A stretch of DNA of 64,000 bases from Candidatus Geothrix skivensis. Lineage in GTDB: Bacteria > Acidobacteriota > Holophagae > Holophagales > Holophagaceae. Positions within the stretch are counted from its first letter, which is position 1. Each line of letters opens with the position of its first letter. The stretch lies in NCBI GenBank assembly GCA_016721195.1, contig JADKIO010000008.1, positions 124,001-188,000 on the forward strand, read 5' to 3'. The notes below the pieces were generated by a model. The model saw only the letters and a list, made by a program, of their open reading frames with translations, made no database searches and was not told the origin of the DNA. Of this stretch, positions 34,156 through 41,985 are shown piece by piece. The translations under genes and the position numbers were made by a program.

Positions 34156-34986
34156 TCAATCTGCCAGTTCGGCCAGGGCCTTCTCGTAGTCTTCGGTCTT
34201 GGGGGGCACGCCATGCCAGCCGGCCTGATTCTCCATGAAGCTCACGCCCTTGCCCTTCACGGTGCGGGCGCAGATCATCGCGGGCTGGCCCTGCACGGTG
34301 CGGGCCCAGGCCAGGGCCTCCAGGATCTGGGGGAAGTCGTGGCCGTCGATCTCCTTCACGGCCCACCCGAAGGCGCGCCACTTGTCGGGCACGGGGTTGA
34401 TGTTCATGACCTTCTTCACGTCGCCATCGATCTGCAGACCGTTGAGGTCATGGAACACGCAGAGGTTGTCCAGCTTGTGGTGGGGCCCGGCCATGGCCGC
34501 CTCCCAGATCACGCCTTCCTGGCTTTCGCCATCGCCCACCACGCAGTAGACGCGTGCATCGGACTTCTGGACCTTCAGGCCGATGGCGATGCCCACCGCC
34601 TGGGGCAGGCCCTGGCCCAGGCTGCCGGTGGTGACCTCCACGCCGGGCGTGTAGTGGTTCTCCGCATGGCCCTGGAGCCGGGTGGGGTACTGGCGGAAGG
34701 TCTCCAGCCAGGCCTTCGGGAAGAAGCCCTGGTCCGCGAGGATGGCGTACTGGGCGGGGCAGGCGTGGCCCTTGGAGAGCACGAAGCGGTCCCGACCCGG
34801 GTTCGCCGGGTCCTCCGGGAACACGGTCATCTCGTGGTAGTAGAGGGCCACGCCGATGTCCGTCCAGCTGAGGCTGCCCCCCGGGTGGCCGCTCTGGGCC
34901 TTGTAGACCTGCAGGAGGACATCGCGGCGAACGGCTTTCGCCTTCGCCGCGAGATCCACGACGGACTCCAGTTTCTGTTGCGGCAT
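34156..34986 (-). CDS. tktN: Transketolase, N-terminal subunit
   Basis: 276 residues, size of the split-transketolase N-half that binds thiamine diphosphate. Seen: SGHPGGSLSWTDIGVALYY, DRFVLSKGHACPAQYA, TGSLGQGLPQAVGIAIG, and the ThDP motif GDGESQEGVIWEAAM. The pentose-phosphate enzyme needs the C-terminal (Pyr/transketolase-C) subunit, normally the next gene; here argS follows instead, so the partner must be elsewhere. GGGAAGGGTGGG precedes the ATG at 34986; the frame stays open antisense to rpsT, which is not real. Confidence 0.93.
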   Translation of the reverse strand: MPQQKLESVVDLAAKAKAVRRDVLLQVYKAQSGHPGGSLSWTDIGVALYYHEMTVFPEDPANPGRDRFVLSKGHACPAQYAILADQGFFPKAWLETFRQYPTRLQGHAENHYTPGVEVTTGSLGQGLPQAVGIAIGLKVQKSDARVYCVVGDGESQEGVIWEAAMAGPHHKLDNLCVFHDLNGLQIDGDVKKVMNINPVPDKWRAFGWAVKEIDGHDFPQILEALAWARTVQGQPAMICARTVKGKGVSFMENQAGWHGVPPKTEDYEKALAELAD

Positions 34987-35175
34987 GAACCCACCCTTCC
35001 CGGGAGGCCATTCGCCTCCGATCAGCATGCCCCATGGAGGCCCCCTCCGGAAGGGGGTGAATGGCCCTGAGGGCAGCCTTTTGCCCTTGACCTGCGGGCC
35101 GTTTGCGATAGGATGGTCTTTCGCGCTTACCGGGCCCTTGTACAGGGGACTGACCCGGGAGCTGGAGATCTGAAC

Positions 35176-35442
35176 ATGGCCAACCACAAGTCTGCTGCCA
35201 AGAAGGCCCGTCGCGATGCCGAGGCCCGTCTCCGTAACCGCAGCAACCGCTCGACCCTGAAGACCGCCGTCAAGGGCTTCCTGGCCCTCATCGCCGGTGG
35301 CAAGAAGGACGAGGCCGCCAAGCTGCTGCCCGCGACCCAGGGCCTGGTGGACAAGGCCTGCCGCAAGGGCGTCATGCACAAGAACGCCGCCGACCGCACC
35401 AAGTCCCGCCTGGCCGCCGAGAAAGTGAACAAGCTGGCCTAA
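35176..35442 (+). CDS. rpsT: 30S ribosomal protein S20
   Basis: 88 residues, standard: MANHKSAAKKARRDAEARLR, NRSNRSTLKTAVK, CRKGVMHKNAADRTKSRL. S20 binds 16S rRNA in assembly. The start at 35176 is the family start; GGAG lies upstream. The last codons, stop and terminator are duplicated 104 bp downstream. Confidence 0.97.
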   Translation: MANHKSAAKKARRDAEARLRNRSNRSTLKTAVKGFLALIAGGKKDEAAKLLPATQGLVDKACRKGVMHKNAADRTKSRLAAEKVNKLA

Positions 35443-35464
35443 CGGACCAAACAAGCTTCCCAAT

Positions 35465-35492
35465 GGACCCGGAGAGCCGGGTCCTTTGTTTT
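35465..35492 (+). terminator. rpsT terminator (copy 1)
   Basis: GGACCCGG, loop AGAG, CCGGGTCC, then TTTGTTTT. It lies 22 bp after the rpsT stop. Confidence 0.9.
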
Positions 35493-35496
35493 GTAG

Positions 35497-35526
35497 TCTC
35501 GCGTATCCCCGCAGGGGATACCGAGA
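35497..35526. repeat. Palindromic repeat A, copy 1
   Basis: TCTCG-CG-TATCCCC-GCA-GGGGATA-C-CGAGA. Same architecture as 43091-43120 and 43198-43227, where the stem reads TATCGCC/GGCGATA: both arms changed together, keeping the pairing. Its right end (CCGAGA) merges with the copied rpsT tail. Confidence 0.85.
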
Positions 35527-35550
35527 AAGTGAACAAGCTGGCCTAACGGA
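35521..35550 (+). pseudogene. Duplicated 3' end of rpsT (tail fragment)
   Basis: 30 bp identical to 35417-35446: the last eight codons, stop and four more bases. It is exactly 104 bp from the original. The terminator hairpin is repeated at the same offset (35569-35588). Confidence 0.92.
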
Positions 35551-35568
35551 TCGACAACCAATCGCAAA

Positions 35569-35591
35569 GGACCCGGAGAGCCGGGTCCTTT
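35569..35591 (+). terminator. rpsT terminator (copy 2)
   Basis: GGACCCGG-AGAG-CCGGGTCC-TTTG, identical stem and loop to the first copy and 104 bp from it; the T-run is shorter. Confidence 0.8.
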
Positions 35592-35623
35592 GCATGTATG
35601 GATTTCCCCGGCATCCTCGTCCC

Positions 35624-35953
35624 ATGCTCCCAGCCTTCGTTCTCGTCATGTCGGCGCCGGCCCCCGAGGCCCAGAAGATCGAGGCCCTCATCCAGGCCGT
35701 GGCCAGCCTCCAGGGCGCGGTCTTCCTCCGCAACGGGACCGAGCACTCCCCGAAGGAGGCGGCGGAGCACCTGCGCCTGAAGTGGCGGAATGCCGGCCGC
35801 CGGGTGAAGACGGCCCCGGAGTTCATCCAGCACTGCGCCAGCGGCAGCAGCCAGAGCGGGAGGCCCTACGAGCTCCGGTTAAACGATGGGCGCACGGTGC
35901 TGGCCCGGGACTGGTTCTGGACAGAGCTGAAGCGGATGGAAGCGGCACCCTAG
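35624..35953 (+). CDS. DUF5329-like secreted protein
   Basis: 109 residues. The start MLPAFVLVMSAPAPEA looks like a short signal peptide; an ATG at 35648 would remove it. The body EAQKIEALIQAV...FLRNGTEHSPKEAAEHLR...AGRRVKTAPEFI...GRPYELRLNDG matches what I know of DUF5329, periplasmic proteins of unknown role. It begins right behind the second rpsT terminator and converges on gluQ with a four-base overlap. Confidence 0.7.
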   Translation: MLPAFVLVMSAPAPEAQKIEALIQAVASLQGAVFLRNGTEHSPKEAAEHLRLKWRNAGRRVKTAPEFIQHCASGSSQSGRPYELRLNDGRTVLARDWFWTELKRMEAAP

Positions 35954-36849
35954 CTCCAGGCACCCGGCACCCGCACCTCGCCCTTCGGCACCCGGGCCCA
36001 GTCGAAGGCTGCGATGAGATCGGCGGCGGTGCAGGGCTCAGACCGGTCCTGGCAGCCCAGGCTCCACCCCAGCCAGCCCACCAGTTCCAGGACCGGGATG
36101 CCCTGTGAGGCCAGAGACCCCAGGCCCAGGGCCCCGGCCCGCTTGCCCAGGCGGCCGCCGTCCGGCGCGGCCACCAACCCCAGGTGGGCATAGGCCGGAC
36201 GAGGCAGGCCCAGGGCCTCCTGCAGCCGGACCTGGGTGGCGGTGACGGAACGCAGATCCACGCCCCGCACCACCTCGGTCACCCCCTGGGCGCCATCGTC
36301 CACCACCACCGCCAGGTGGTAGGCGAAGCAGCCATCCCGCCGGAAGAGCAGCGGGTCGCCGGTGAGGGCGCCGGGATCATCGACCTGGGCCCCCAGCAGG
36401 AGGTCCTGCCATGCCACCTCTCCCGGGGGAAGCCGCAGGCGGAGGGCACGATCGAACCCCTCCCAGGCCCGATCCCGGCAGCGGCCCGGGTAGGGACGCA
36501 GGCCATCTTCCAGGTGAGGTGCCGAAGCCAGCAGCTGCAGGTCCTTCCGGGTGCAGAGACAGGGATACAGGCGGTCCGCGCGCTGCAGGGCGGCCAGGGC
36601 CTCCCGGTAGGCGGCGGATCGGCCGGATTGCCAGAGCACGGGCCCATCGGATTCCAGGCCCAGGACCGCCAGGTCCCGCAGCTGGGCCTCGCCTAGGTCC
36701 CGGCGGCAGCGGGGGCCATCCACGTCCTCCATGCGGATGAGCCAGCGCCCACCGGCCTTGCGGGCCGATAGCCAGGAGGCCAGGGCCGTGCGCAGGTTGC
36801 CCAGGTGGAGCACGCCGGTGGGCGAAGGGGCGAAGCGGCCGAGGGTCAT
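35950..36849 (-). CDS. gluQ: Glutamyl-Q tRNA(Asp) synthetase
   Basis: 299 residues, the length of the GluRS catalytic domain alone, lacking the anticodon-binding domain. It attaches glutamate to queuosine of tRNA-Asp. Seen: RFAPSPTGVLHLGNLRTA (HIGH region), zinc ligands CLCTRKD ... YPGRC, and RLGKRAGAL in place of KMSKS. The start is the first ATG of the motif-bearing frame; 17 bp separate it from the divergent methyltransferase gene. Confidence 0.92.
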   Translation of the reverse strand: MTLGRFAPSPTGVLHLGNLRTALASWLSARKAGGRWLIRMEDVDGPRCRRDLGEAQLRDLAVLGLESDGPVLWQSGRSAAYREALAALQRADRLYPCLCTRKDLQLLASAPHLEDGLRPYPGRCRDRAWEGFDRALRLRLPPGEVAWQDLLLGAQVDDPGALTGDPLLFRRDGCFAYHLAVVVDDGAQGVTEVVRGVDLRSVTATQVRLQEALGLPRPAYAHLGLVAAPDGGRLGKRAGALGLGSLASQGIPVLELVGWLGWSLGCQDRSEPCTAADLIAAFDWARVPKGEVRVPGAWS

Positions 36850-36866
36850 CCGATTAGCATAGGGTG

Positions 36867-37616
36867 ATGTCCCTGCTCCGCCGCCTGCCCCCGATCCTGC
36901 GCGCCCTCCTGGCGCAGGCCCTGGCTTTCGCGGTGCTGGTGGCCCTGGCCCGGCTGGGCCTGCGCCTCACGCCCCTGGTGTGGGTGCTGCTGCAGGCGGT
37001 GCTGGCGGTCTTCCTCTCCCGGTGGCTGGACCTGGGGCCCCGCTGGGTGCTCATGCAGGCCGCGCTGCCCTTCCTGGTGCGGGCCCTCTGGGGGGCGCCC
37101 ATCCCGGCCTGGATCTACCTGTTGCTCTTCCTGGGACTGGTCCTGGTCTTCGGCGGCGGCCTCCTCAGCCGGGTGCCCTTGTACCACGCCAGCGGGGACG
37201 CCTGGGAGAAGCTGGAAGCCCTGCTGCCGGATCAGCCGGGCCTGCGCTTCGTGGACCTGGGCTGTGGCTTCGGGGGCCCCGTGGCCCACCTCGCGAAGGC
37301 GCGTCCCGACGGCGTCTTCGTGGGCGTGGAAGCCTCCCCCTTCACCTGGCTGGTGGCCTGGCTGCGATGCCTGCCGCACCGGAACGTGCATATCCGCATG
37401 GGCAGCCTCTGGCGTACGGACCTTGCCGGGTTCGACGTGGCCTACGCCTTCCTTTCCCCGGTGCCCATGCCCGCCCTCTGGGCCAAGGTTCGCCGGGAGA
37501 TGAAGCCTGGATCCCGCTTCATCAGCCACAGCTTCGAGGTGCCCGGAGAAACGCCCCACCGCGTGATCCCCGTGAAGGGGCGCGAAGGGGCGCGACTGCT
37601 GGTCTGGGACCTCTGA
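36867..37616 (+). CDS. Membrane-anchored class I SAM-dependent methyltransferase
   Basis: 249 residues. Residues 1-105 hold about three to four hydrophobic helices. After them comes a Rossmann methyltransferase core: motif I VDLGCGFGGPVAHLA, then FVGVEASPFTWLVAWL, and DVAYAFLSP. The substrate is unknown, probably at the membrane. GTG at 36864 and ATG at 36867 are adjacent candidate starts. It ends six bases from the converging deoxyhypusine-synthase-like gene. Confidence 0.78.
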   Translation: MSLLRRLPPILRALLAQALAFAVLVALARLGLRLTPLVWVLLQAVLAVFLSRWLDLGPRWVLMQAALPFLVRALWGAPIPAWIYLLLFLGLVLVFGGGLLSRVPLYHASGDAWEKLEALLPDQPGLRFVDLGCGFGGPVAHLAKARPDGVFVGVEASPFTWLVAWLRCLPHRNVHIRMGSLWRTDLAGFDVAYAFLSPVPMPALWAKVRREMKPGSRFISHSFEVPGETPHRVIPVKGREGARLLVWDL

Positions 37617-37622
37617 ACGGAA

Positions 37623-38612
37623 CTACCAGCCCAAGAGATAGGCGAAGATCAGCGGCGCCACGATGGTGGCATCGCTTTCGACGATGAACTTGGGCGTGTC
37701 GATGCCCAGCTTGCCCCAGGTGATCTTTTCGTTGGGCACGGCACCGGAATAGGATCCGTAGCTGGTGGTGCTGTCGCTGATCTGGCAGAAATAGCCCCAG
37801 AGGGGGACTTCGGTCCGTTCCAGATCCTGGTGGAGCATGGGCACCACGCAGATGGGGAAGTCGCCGGCGATGCCGCCGCCAATCTGGAACATGCCGAGCG
37901 GCGAGGTCTTGGTGACCTCCTGGTAGTGGTTGGCCAGCCAGGTCATGTACTCGATGCCCGTGCGGACCGTGTGGACGTTCTTCACGTCGCCCCGGATGAC
38001 GGCGGCGGCGTACATGTTGCCCAGGGTGCTGTCCTCCCAGCCCGGCACCACGATGGGCACGTTCTTTTCGAGGGCGGCCAGCATCCAGGAGTGCCTGGGG
38101 TCGATCTGGTACGAGGGCTTCAGCACGCCCGACTTGAGCACCTGCTGGAAGAACTCATGGGGGAAGTAGTGTTCGCCGGCCTGATCGGCCCTGGTCCAGA
38201 CGTCCAGCATGGCCTTCTCCATGCGGCGCATGGCCTCCATCTCGGGGATGCAGGTATCGGTCACCCGGTTCATGTGCCGGCTGAGCAGGTCCGCCTCGTC
38301 CTGGGGGGTGAGGTCGCGGTAGTGGGGCACCCGCTCATAGAAGTCGTGGGCCACCAGATTGAAGATGTCCTCCTCCAGGTTGGCCCCGGTGCAGACGATG
38401 AGATGCACCTTGTCCTGGCGGATCATTTCGGCGAAGGAGAGGCCCAGCTCGGCGGTGCTCATGGCCCCGGCCAGGGTGACCATCATCTTCCCCCCCTGCT
38501 CCAGGTAGACCCGGTAGCCTTCGGCGGCGTCCACCAGGGCCGCGGCATTGAAATGCCGGAAATGGTGCTTCACATAGCTGCCGACGGGTCCCAGGGCTGG
38601 CTTGGTGGTCAT
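37623..38612 (-). CDS. Deoxyhypusine synthase-like protein
   Basis: 329 residues of the deoxyhypusine synthase family: AGAMSTAELG, CTGANLEEDIFNLVAHD, QIGGGIAGDFPICVVP, and the catalytic-Lys region ITWGKLGIDTPKFIVESDA. The archaeal/eukaryotic enzyme moves an aminobutyl group from spermidine to a Lys of IF5A. Bacteria have no IF5A, and related bacterial proteins have been linked to polyamine synthesis such as homospermidine. The catalytic Lys is kept, so it should be active. Start 38612 has GGGAGG upstream. Confidence 0.87.
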   Translation of the reverse strand: MTTKPALGPVGSYVKHHFRHFNAAALVDAAEGYRVYLEQGGKMMVTLAGAMSTAELGLSFAEMIRQDKVHLIVCTGANLEEDIFNLVAHDFYERVPHYRDLTPQDEADLLSRHMNRVTDTCIPEMEAMRRMEKAMLDVWTRADQAGEHYFPHEFFQQVLKSGVLKPSYQIDPRHSWMLAALEKNVPIVVPGWEDSTLGNMYAAAVIRGDVKNVHTVRTGIEYMTWLANHYQEVTKTSPLGMFQIGGGIAGDFPICVVPMLHQDLERTEVPLWGYFCQISDSTTSYGSYSGAVPNEKITWGKLGIDTPKFIVESDATIVAPLIFAYLLGW

Positions 38613-38715
38613 AAATCCTCCCAATCCTTTCATTGTGCCAGCGGACCTGGCCCCTTACCCGTTCAGAATTCAGGCCTTGATCCGGCCGACCGATGAATAC
38701 GGCAGGAGTTGCAGC

Positions 38716-39582
38716 ATGTTCTTCATCATCGGCTTGGTGGTGGTCTTCGTCGCGGTCATCGGGGGATACCTGATGGAGGGCGGCAGCATCGCCACGCTTC
38801 TACATCCGCTGCCGGCAGAGGGGCTCATCATCTTCGGCGCCGGCATCGGGGCCTTCCTGGCCGCCAACCCCATGAACGTCATCAAGCGGGTGGCGGCGGA
38901 CATCATGAAGCCCCTCAAGGGCAGCCCCTATACCAAGGCCGTGTACATGGAAGTCCTCATGCTGCAGTACGAGGTCTACGTGAACATCAAGAAGGGCGGG
39001 CTGCTGGCCCTGGAGCAGGATGTCAATGATCCCCACAACTCGGCGATCTTCAAGAAATACGAAACCTTCACGCACAACCACCACGCCCTGGACTTCTTCT
39101 GCGATTCCATGAAGCTGCTCATCAACGGCAGCGCCAAGATGGATGAGATCGACATGGTCATGGACGCCGAGCTGGACGTCCACCATGCGGAGAACGCCGC
39201 TCCCGGCGCGGCCATGGGCGCCCTGGCGGACGCCTTCCCCGCCTTCGGCATCGTGGCCTGCGTCATGGGCGTGGTCATCACCATGGGCTTCCTGGATCAG
39301 CCGCCCAACATCATCGGCGCCAAGATCGGCGCGGCCCTGGTGGGCACCTTCCTGGGCATCCTGCTGGCCTATGGCGTGTTCCAGCCCCTGGCCAAGAACA
39401 TCGACGCCATCAATGCCGTGGAGGCCTACTACTTCGCCTGCATCCGGGCGGGCCTCACCAGCTTCGGCAACGGGGCCGCCCCCATCACCGCCGTGGAGTT
39501 CGCCCGGCGCAACATCCCCTCCACCGAGCGGCCAGGCTCCGGTGAGCTAGAAGAAGTGGTACGGCAGATCAAACCGAGATGA
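38716..39582 (+). CDS. motA: Flagellar motor stator protein MotA
   Basis: 288 residues: four membrane helices (about 1-20, 33-50, 168-190, 200-222) and a large cytoplasmic loop between helices 2 and 3. EGGSIATLLHPLPAEGLIIFG and GALADAFPAFGIVACVMGVVITMG are typical; the latter carries the conserved prolines. With MotB it forms the proton channel that drives the flagellum. AGGAG precedes the ATG at 38716. The last ten codons are duplicated in front of motB. Confidence 0.94.
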   Translation: MFFIIGLVVVFVAVIGGYLMEGGSIATLLHPLPAEGLIIFGAGIGAFLAANPMNVIKRVAADIMKPLKGSPYTKAVYMEVLMLQYEVYVNIKKGGLLALEQDVNDPHNSAIFKKYETFTHNHHALDFFCDSMKLLINGSAKMDEIDMVMDAELDVHHAENAAPGAAMGALADAFPAFGIVACVMGVVITMGFLDQPPNIIGAKIGAALVGTFLGILLAYGVFQPLAKNIDAINAVEAYYFACIRAGLTSFGNGAAPITAVEFARRNIPSTERPGSGELEEVVRQIKPR

Positions 39583-39587
39583 CGACC

Positions 39588-39686
39588 ATGTTTAACGCGG
39601 GCAGGTCCCTAACTCACCCACGGCGCCTCAAGCGGGGCGAAGCCCCGTGCAGAGTGGAAGTGGTACGGCAGATCAAGCCGAGGTAG
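39588..39686 (+). CDS. 32-codon mini-ORF between motA and motB with a MotA-like C-terminus
   Basis: An ATG at 39588, five bases after the motA stop, opens a frame of 32 codons ending in TAG at 39684-39686. Its last nine residues, EVVRQIKPR, equal the end of MotA, with only synonymous changes (AAA/AAG, AGA/AGG, TGA/TAG). It arises from a 104-bp duplication of the gene junction; the spacer from stop to next ATG is five bases in both units. Translation is possible by coupling but unproven. Confidence 0.45.
   Translation: MFNAGRSLTHPRRLKRGEAPCRVEVVRQIKPR
39633..39647. repeat. Short hairpin inside the motA-motB insert
   Basis: CGGGGC, loop GAA, GCCCCG, ten bases before the motA tail copy. Confidence 0.5.
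39657..39686 (+). repeat. Duplicated 3' end of motA
   Basis: 30 bp matching 39553-39582 (first 20 bases identical, then synonymous changes only) at an offset of exactly 104 bp. The copy supplies GAGG, the likely ribosome site of motB. Confidence 0.9.
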
Positions 39687-39691
39687 CGGGA

Positions 39692-40618
39692 ATGGCTGAT
39701 CAGCAAGCACCCGAAACCAAGATCAAGTTCATCAAGAAGAAGGGTGGCCACGCCGCGGCCCATGGCGGGGCCTGGAAGGTGGCCTACGCCGATCTGGTGA
39801 CGGCCATGATGGCTTTCTTCCTGCTGATGTGGCTCCTGAGCAGCGCCGACAAGAACACCAAGGCGGGCATCGCTGGCATGTTCCAGGACCCCAACTTCTT
39901 CACCACCGAGCGGGGCAAGGAGATCCTCGTCAACCACGGCAAGGGCATCCTCCCGGGCAGCCGGGGCATGGCCCCGGGCCCGGATGGCGACGGCGGAACG
40001 GATGCGGCTTCCGAAAGCCCCGGCGCCGCCGCCGAGGAGCAGAAGGTCATGGAAGCCACGGCCGAAGCCATCGAAAAGGCCTTCCAGCAGGACGAGCTGC
40101 TCCAGGCCTTCCAGGACCAGATCAGCATGGACTTCACGGACGAGGGCCTGCGCATCCAGATCCAGGACAAGGCCGCCCAGGTGCTTTTCGATTCCGGCAG
40201 CGCCACCCTGAAGAGCTACACGCTGTCGATCCTCAAGGAGATCGCCAAGGAGCTGGGCAAGCTGCCCAACCGGGTGGTGATCGGCGGGCACACCGATGCC
40301 TCCCAGTATTCCAACAAGGCCTACACCAACTGGGAGCTGAGCTCCGAGCGCGCCAATGCGGCCCGCCGGGTCATGGAGAGCGCCGCCGGGGGGCTGCGTC
40401 CCGGCCAGGTCCGCCGCGTCACCGGGTACGCCGACACCATCCCCAAGGAGGGCCTGGAGCCCAAGGACCCCCAGAATCGCCGCATCTCCATCGTGGTAGT
40501 CTCCGCGGCCAGCGAAGCCGCGGAAACAAAGCACCAGATCGCCAAGCCCAGGGAGAAGGACAGGAAGGCCGGGAAGTCCGGCGAACCAGGCGCCAAGGCC
40601 GAGCCCGACAAGCACTGA
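39692..40618 (+). CDS. motB: Flagellar motor stator protein MotB (OmpA-like)
   Basis: 308 residues. N-terminal plug and one membrane helix with the proton-carrying Asp: VAYADLVTAMMAFFLLMWLL (about residues 28-47). The C-terminal OmpA domain (VLFDSGSATLKSYTL, IGGHTDASQY, NWELSSERANAARRVME, DPQNRRISIVV) binds peptidoglycan. It anchors the MotA channel. The charged tail (KPREKDRKAGKSGEP) is variable. The ATG at 39692 follows the duplicated motA tail. Confidence 0.94.
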   Translation: MADQQAPETKIKFIKKKGGHAAAHGGAWKVAYADLVTAMMAFFLLMWLLSSADKNTKAGIAGMFQDPNFFTTERGKEILVNHGKGILPGSRGMAPGPDGDGGTDAASESPGAAAEEQKVMEATAEAIEKAFQQDELLQAFQDQISMDFTDEGLRIQIQDKAAQVLFDSGSATLKSYTLSILKEIAKELGKLPNRVVIGGHTDASQYSNKAYTNWELSSERANAARRVMESAAGGLRPGQVRRVTGYADTIPKEGLEPKDPQNRRISIVVVSAASEAAETKHQIAKPREKDRKAGKSGEPGAKAEPDKH

Positions 40619-40663
40619 GCCCAGCGGCAGGACTATTCCCGCCCCGGAGCCCCCGCGCAGCGC

Positions 40664-40728
40664 CCTCCGCCTGACGCAGCCTCCACAGGAGGCTGCTCCC
40701 GCTCCTTCGTCGCGGAGGCGGAGCCTCC
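40664..40728. repeat. Palindromic repeat B, copy 1
   Basis: CCTCCGCCTGAC, hairpin GCAGCCTCC-ACA-GGAGGCTGC, TCCCGCTCC, then GCGGAGGCGGAGCCTCC. The second copy at 54323-54396 has GCACCCTGC-ACA-GCAGGGTGC: two base pairs swapped on both arms. Outer arms CTCCGC/GCGGAG also pair. Confidence 0.85.
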
Positions 40729-40746
40729 CCCCGGACAGCAAAAAAG

Positions 40747-40772
40747 AAGCGCCCGGAGGTGCGGGCGCTTCG
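40747..40772 (-). terminator. Terminator of the manC-cupin-LolA-like operon
   Basis: GAAGCGCCC, loop, GGGCGCTTC; on the minus strand followed by TTTTTTG. It lies about 130 bp past the LolA-like stop at 40900. No gene is seen in between. Confidence 0.8.
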
Positions 40773-40899
40773 AGAGGATGAGTTGGCGGGGTTGCGAGTG
40801 GTGGGGAGTGTAAGCGGGAGTCCCGAACAAGGGACTGGTGTCAGGTGGTGGGATGATTGGTGGCGGGAAGCCCTTGCGGGCACCTCACTGGCCAGTTTA

Positions 40900-41598
40900 T
40901 CACCGTTCGACCACCGGCAGATCAAAGGCAACGGACGGCACGCCCCCCCGGGCCCACTGACCGAAGTGCAGCTCCACCCGGGACCCAGAGGGCTCCTCGA
41001 GGGCCATGCTGGACAGGACGGCCTGGCCCTGGACCTGGACCGGTGGACCAAACAGGGCCGTCCGAGCCAGCTTCCCGGAGGCCAGCCGGAACTCCGCCCT
41101 GAGGGGCAGGGAGCCCTCCTTGGCCACCCACAGCATCACCTGGCGGGCACTCAGGGCAGGCCTCCGGGCGGACAGTTCCAAGCGCCAGCAGTCCCTGCCC
41201 TCGAGGCTTGCCTCGGCGAGGGCGTGCACCGTGTAGTCTTCGCGGAAGCGCGTGCGGGCCACGTCCCCACCCGCCGCGGAGCCCATGAGGCGCTGCTGGG
41301 GCGTGACCTTCAGGGGTCGCTTGGCGTTCGGGAGCAGCAGCCACATCTGGTCGCCCAGCAGCAGCACAGACCGGCCCTTCTCCTTGGTGGACAGACCGTC
41401 CAGCCGGGCATCGCCGTTCTCCCGGGCCGACACCTTCCACCGCTGGGTGGCCTCCCCGGCCTGCAGGGTCAGCTCCATGGTGAAGGATGGCCAGGGGTGC
41501 CGCAGGCGATCCACCCGCGCCAGGATCTCCTCGCCGCTCTGGGCCAGGACGGGAAGGGCCGCCAGCAGCAGGATCGCCGGGCGGGTCCGCAGGCCCAT
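40900..41598 (-). CDS. LolA-like outer-membrane lipoprotein-sorting-fold protein
   Basis: 232 residues with signal peptide (MGLRTRPAILLLAALPVLAQS). The rest resembles the LolA/LppX half-barrel group: GEEILARVDRLRHPWPSFTMEL, RLMGSAAGGDVARTRF, YTVHALAEASLEGRDCWRLELSA. Such proteins carry lipid or lipoprotein across the periplasm; the cargo is not known. The start overlaps the stop of the cupin gene by one base (TGATG), so it is translationally coupled. Confidence 0.72.
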   Translation of the reverse strand: MGLRTRPAILLLAALPVLAQSGEEILARVDRLRHPWPSFTMELTLQAGEATQRWKVSARENGDARLDGLSTKEKGRSVLLLGDQMWLLLPNAKRPLKVTPQQRLMGSAAGGDVARTRFREDYTVHALAEASLEGRDCWRLELSARRPALSARQVMLWVAKEGSLPLRAEFRLASGKLARTALFGPPVQVQGQAVLSSMALEEPSGSRVELHFGQWARGGVPSVAFDLPVVER

Positions 41599-41957
41599 CA
41601 CCGGCGCCCGTAGTCGTCCTGGAGCCGCTCGATGTCCGCCTCGTCGAAGACGCCCAGGCTCACCTCGAGCACCCTCACGGGACTGGCCGTGTCCGCATCG
41701 CAGCGCAGGCGATGGGTGCTCCCCAGGGGCAGCCAGATCTCGTCGCCCACGGCGGGCCGCAGCTCCTCCCCATCGCGATCCACCACCACCCCCGGATCCA
41801 GGGCCACCCAGAGCTCCCCGCGATGGCTGTGCCGCTGGAGGCTCAGCTTCTGGCCGGGGTTGCAGGTGAGGATCTTCACCGTACACGGGGTGTTCAGGGC
41901 GTACTGATCGAAGGAGCCCCAGGGCTTGTCGACGTGGAGGGTGGTGGGTTTGTCCAT
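41598..41957 (-). CDS. Cupin, mannose-6-phosphate isomerase type II domain
   Basis: 119 residues: a single cupin with the type II PMI signature VDKPWGSFDQY, metal-binding LSLQRHSHRGELWVAL and VGDEIWLPLGSTHRL. It isomerises fructose-6-P and mannose-6-P, or modulates ManC. In many bacteria this domain is fused to the guanylyltransferase; here it is a separate gene 28 bp after manC. Confidence 0.85.
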   Translation of the reverse strand: MDKPTTLHVDKPWGSFDQYALNTPCTVKILTCNPGQKLSLQRHSHRGELWVALDPGVVVDRDGEELRPAVGDEIWLPLGSTHRLRCDADTASPVRVLEVSLGVFDEADIERLQDDYGRR

Positions 41958-41985
41958 GGAGTTAGTTTACTGCTTTCAGCCTGAT

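Noticed and set aside
32703..34238. A 511-codon frame opposite argS
   Set aside because: It is the complement of a clear arginyl-tRNA synthetase and has no domain features.
34987..35826. N-terminal extension of the transketolase subunit to 556 codons
   Set aside because: It would run antisense through rpsT; the family start at 34986 has a ribosome site.
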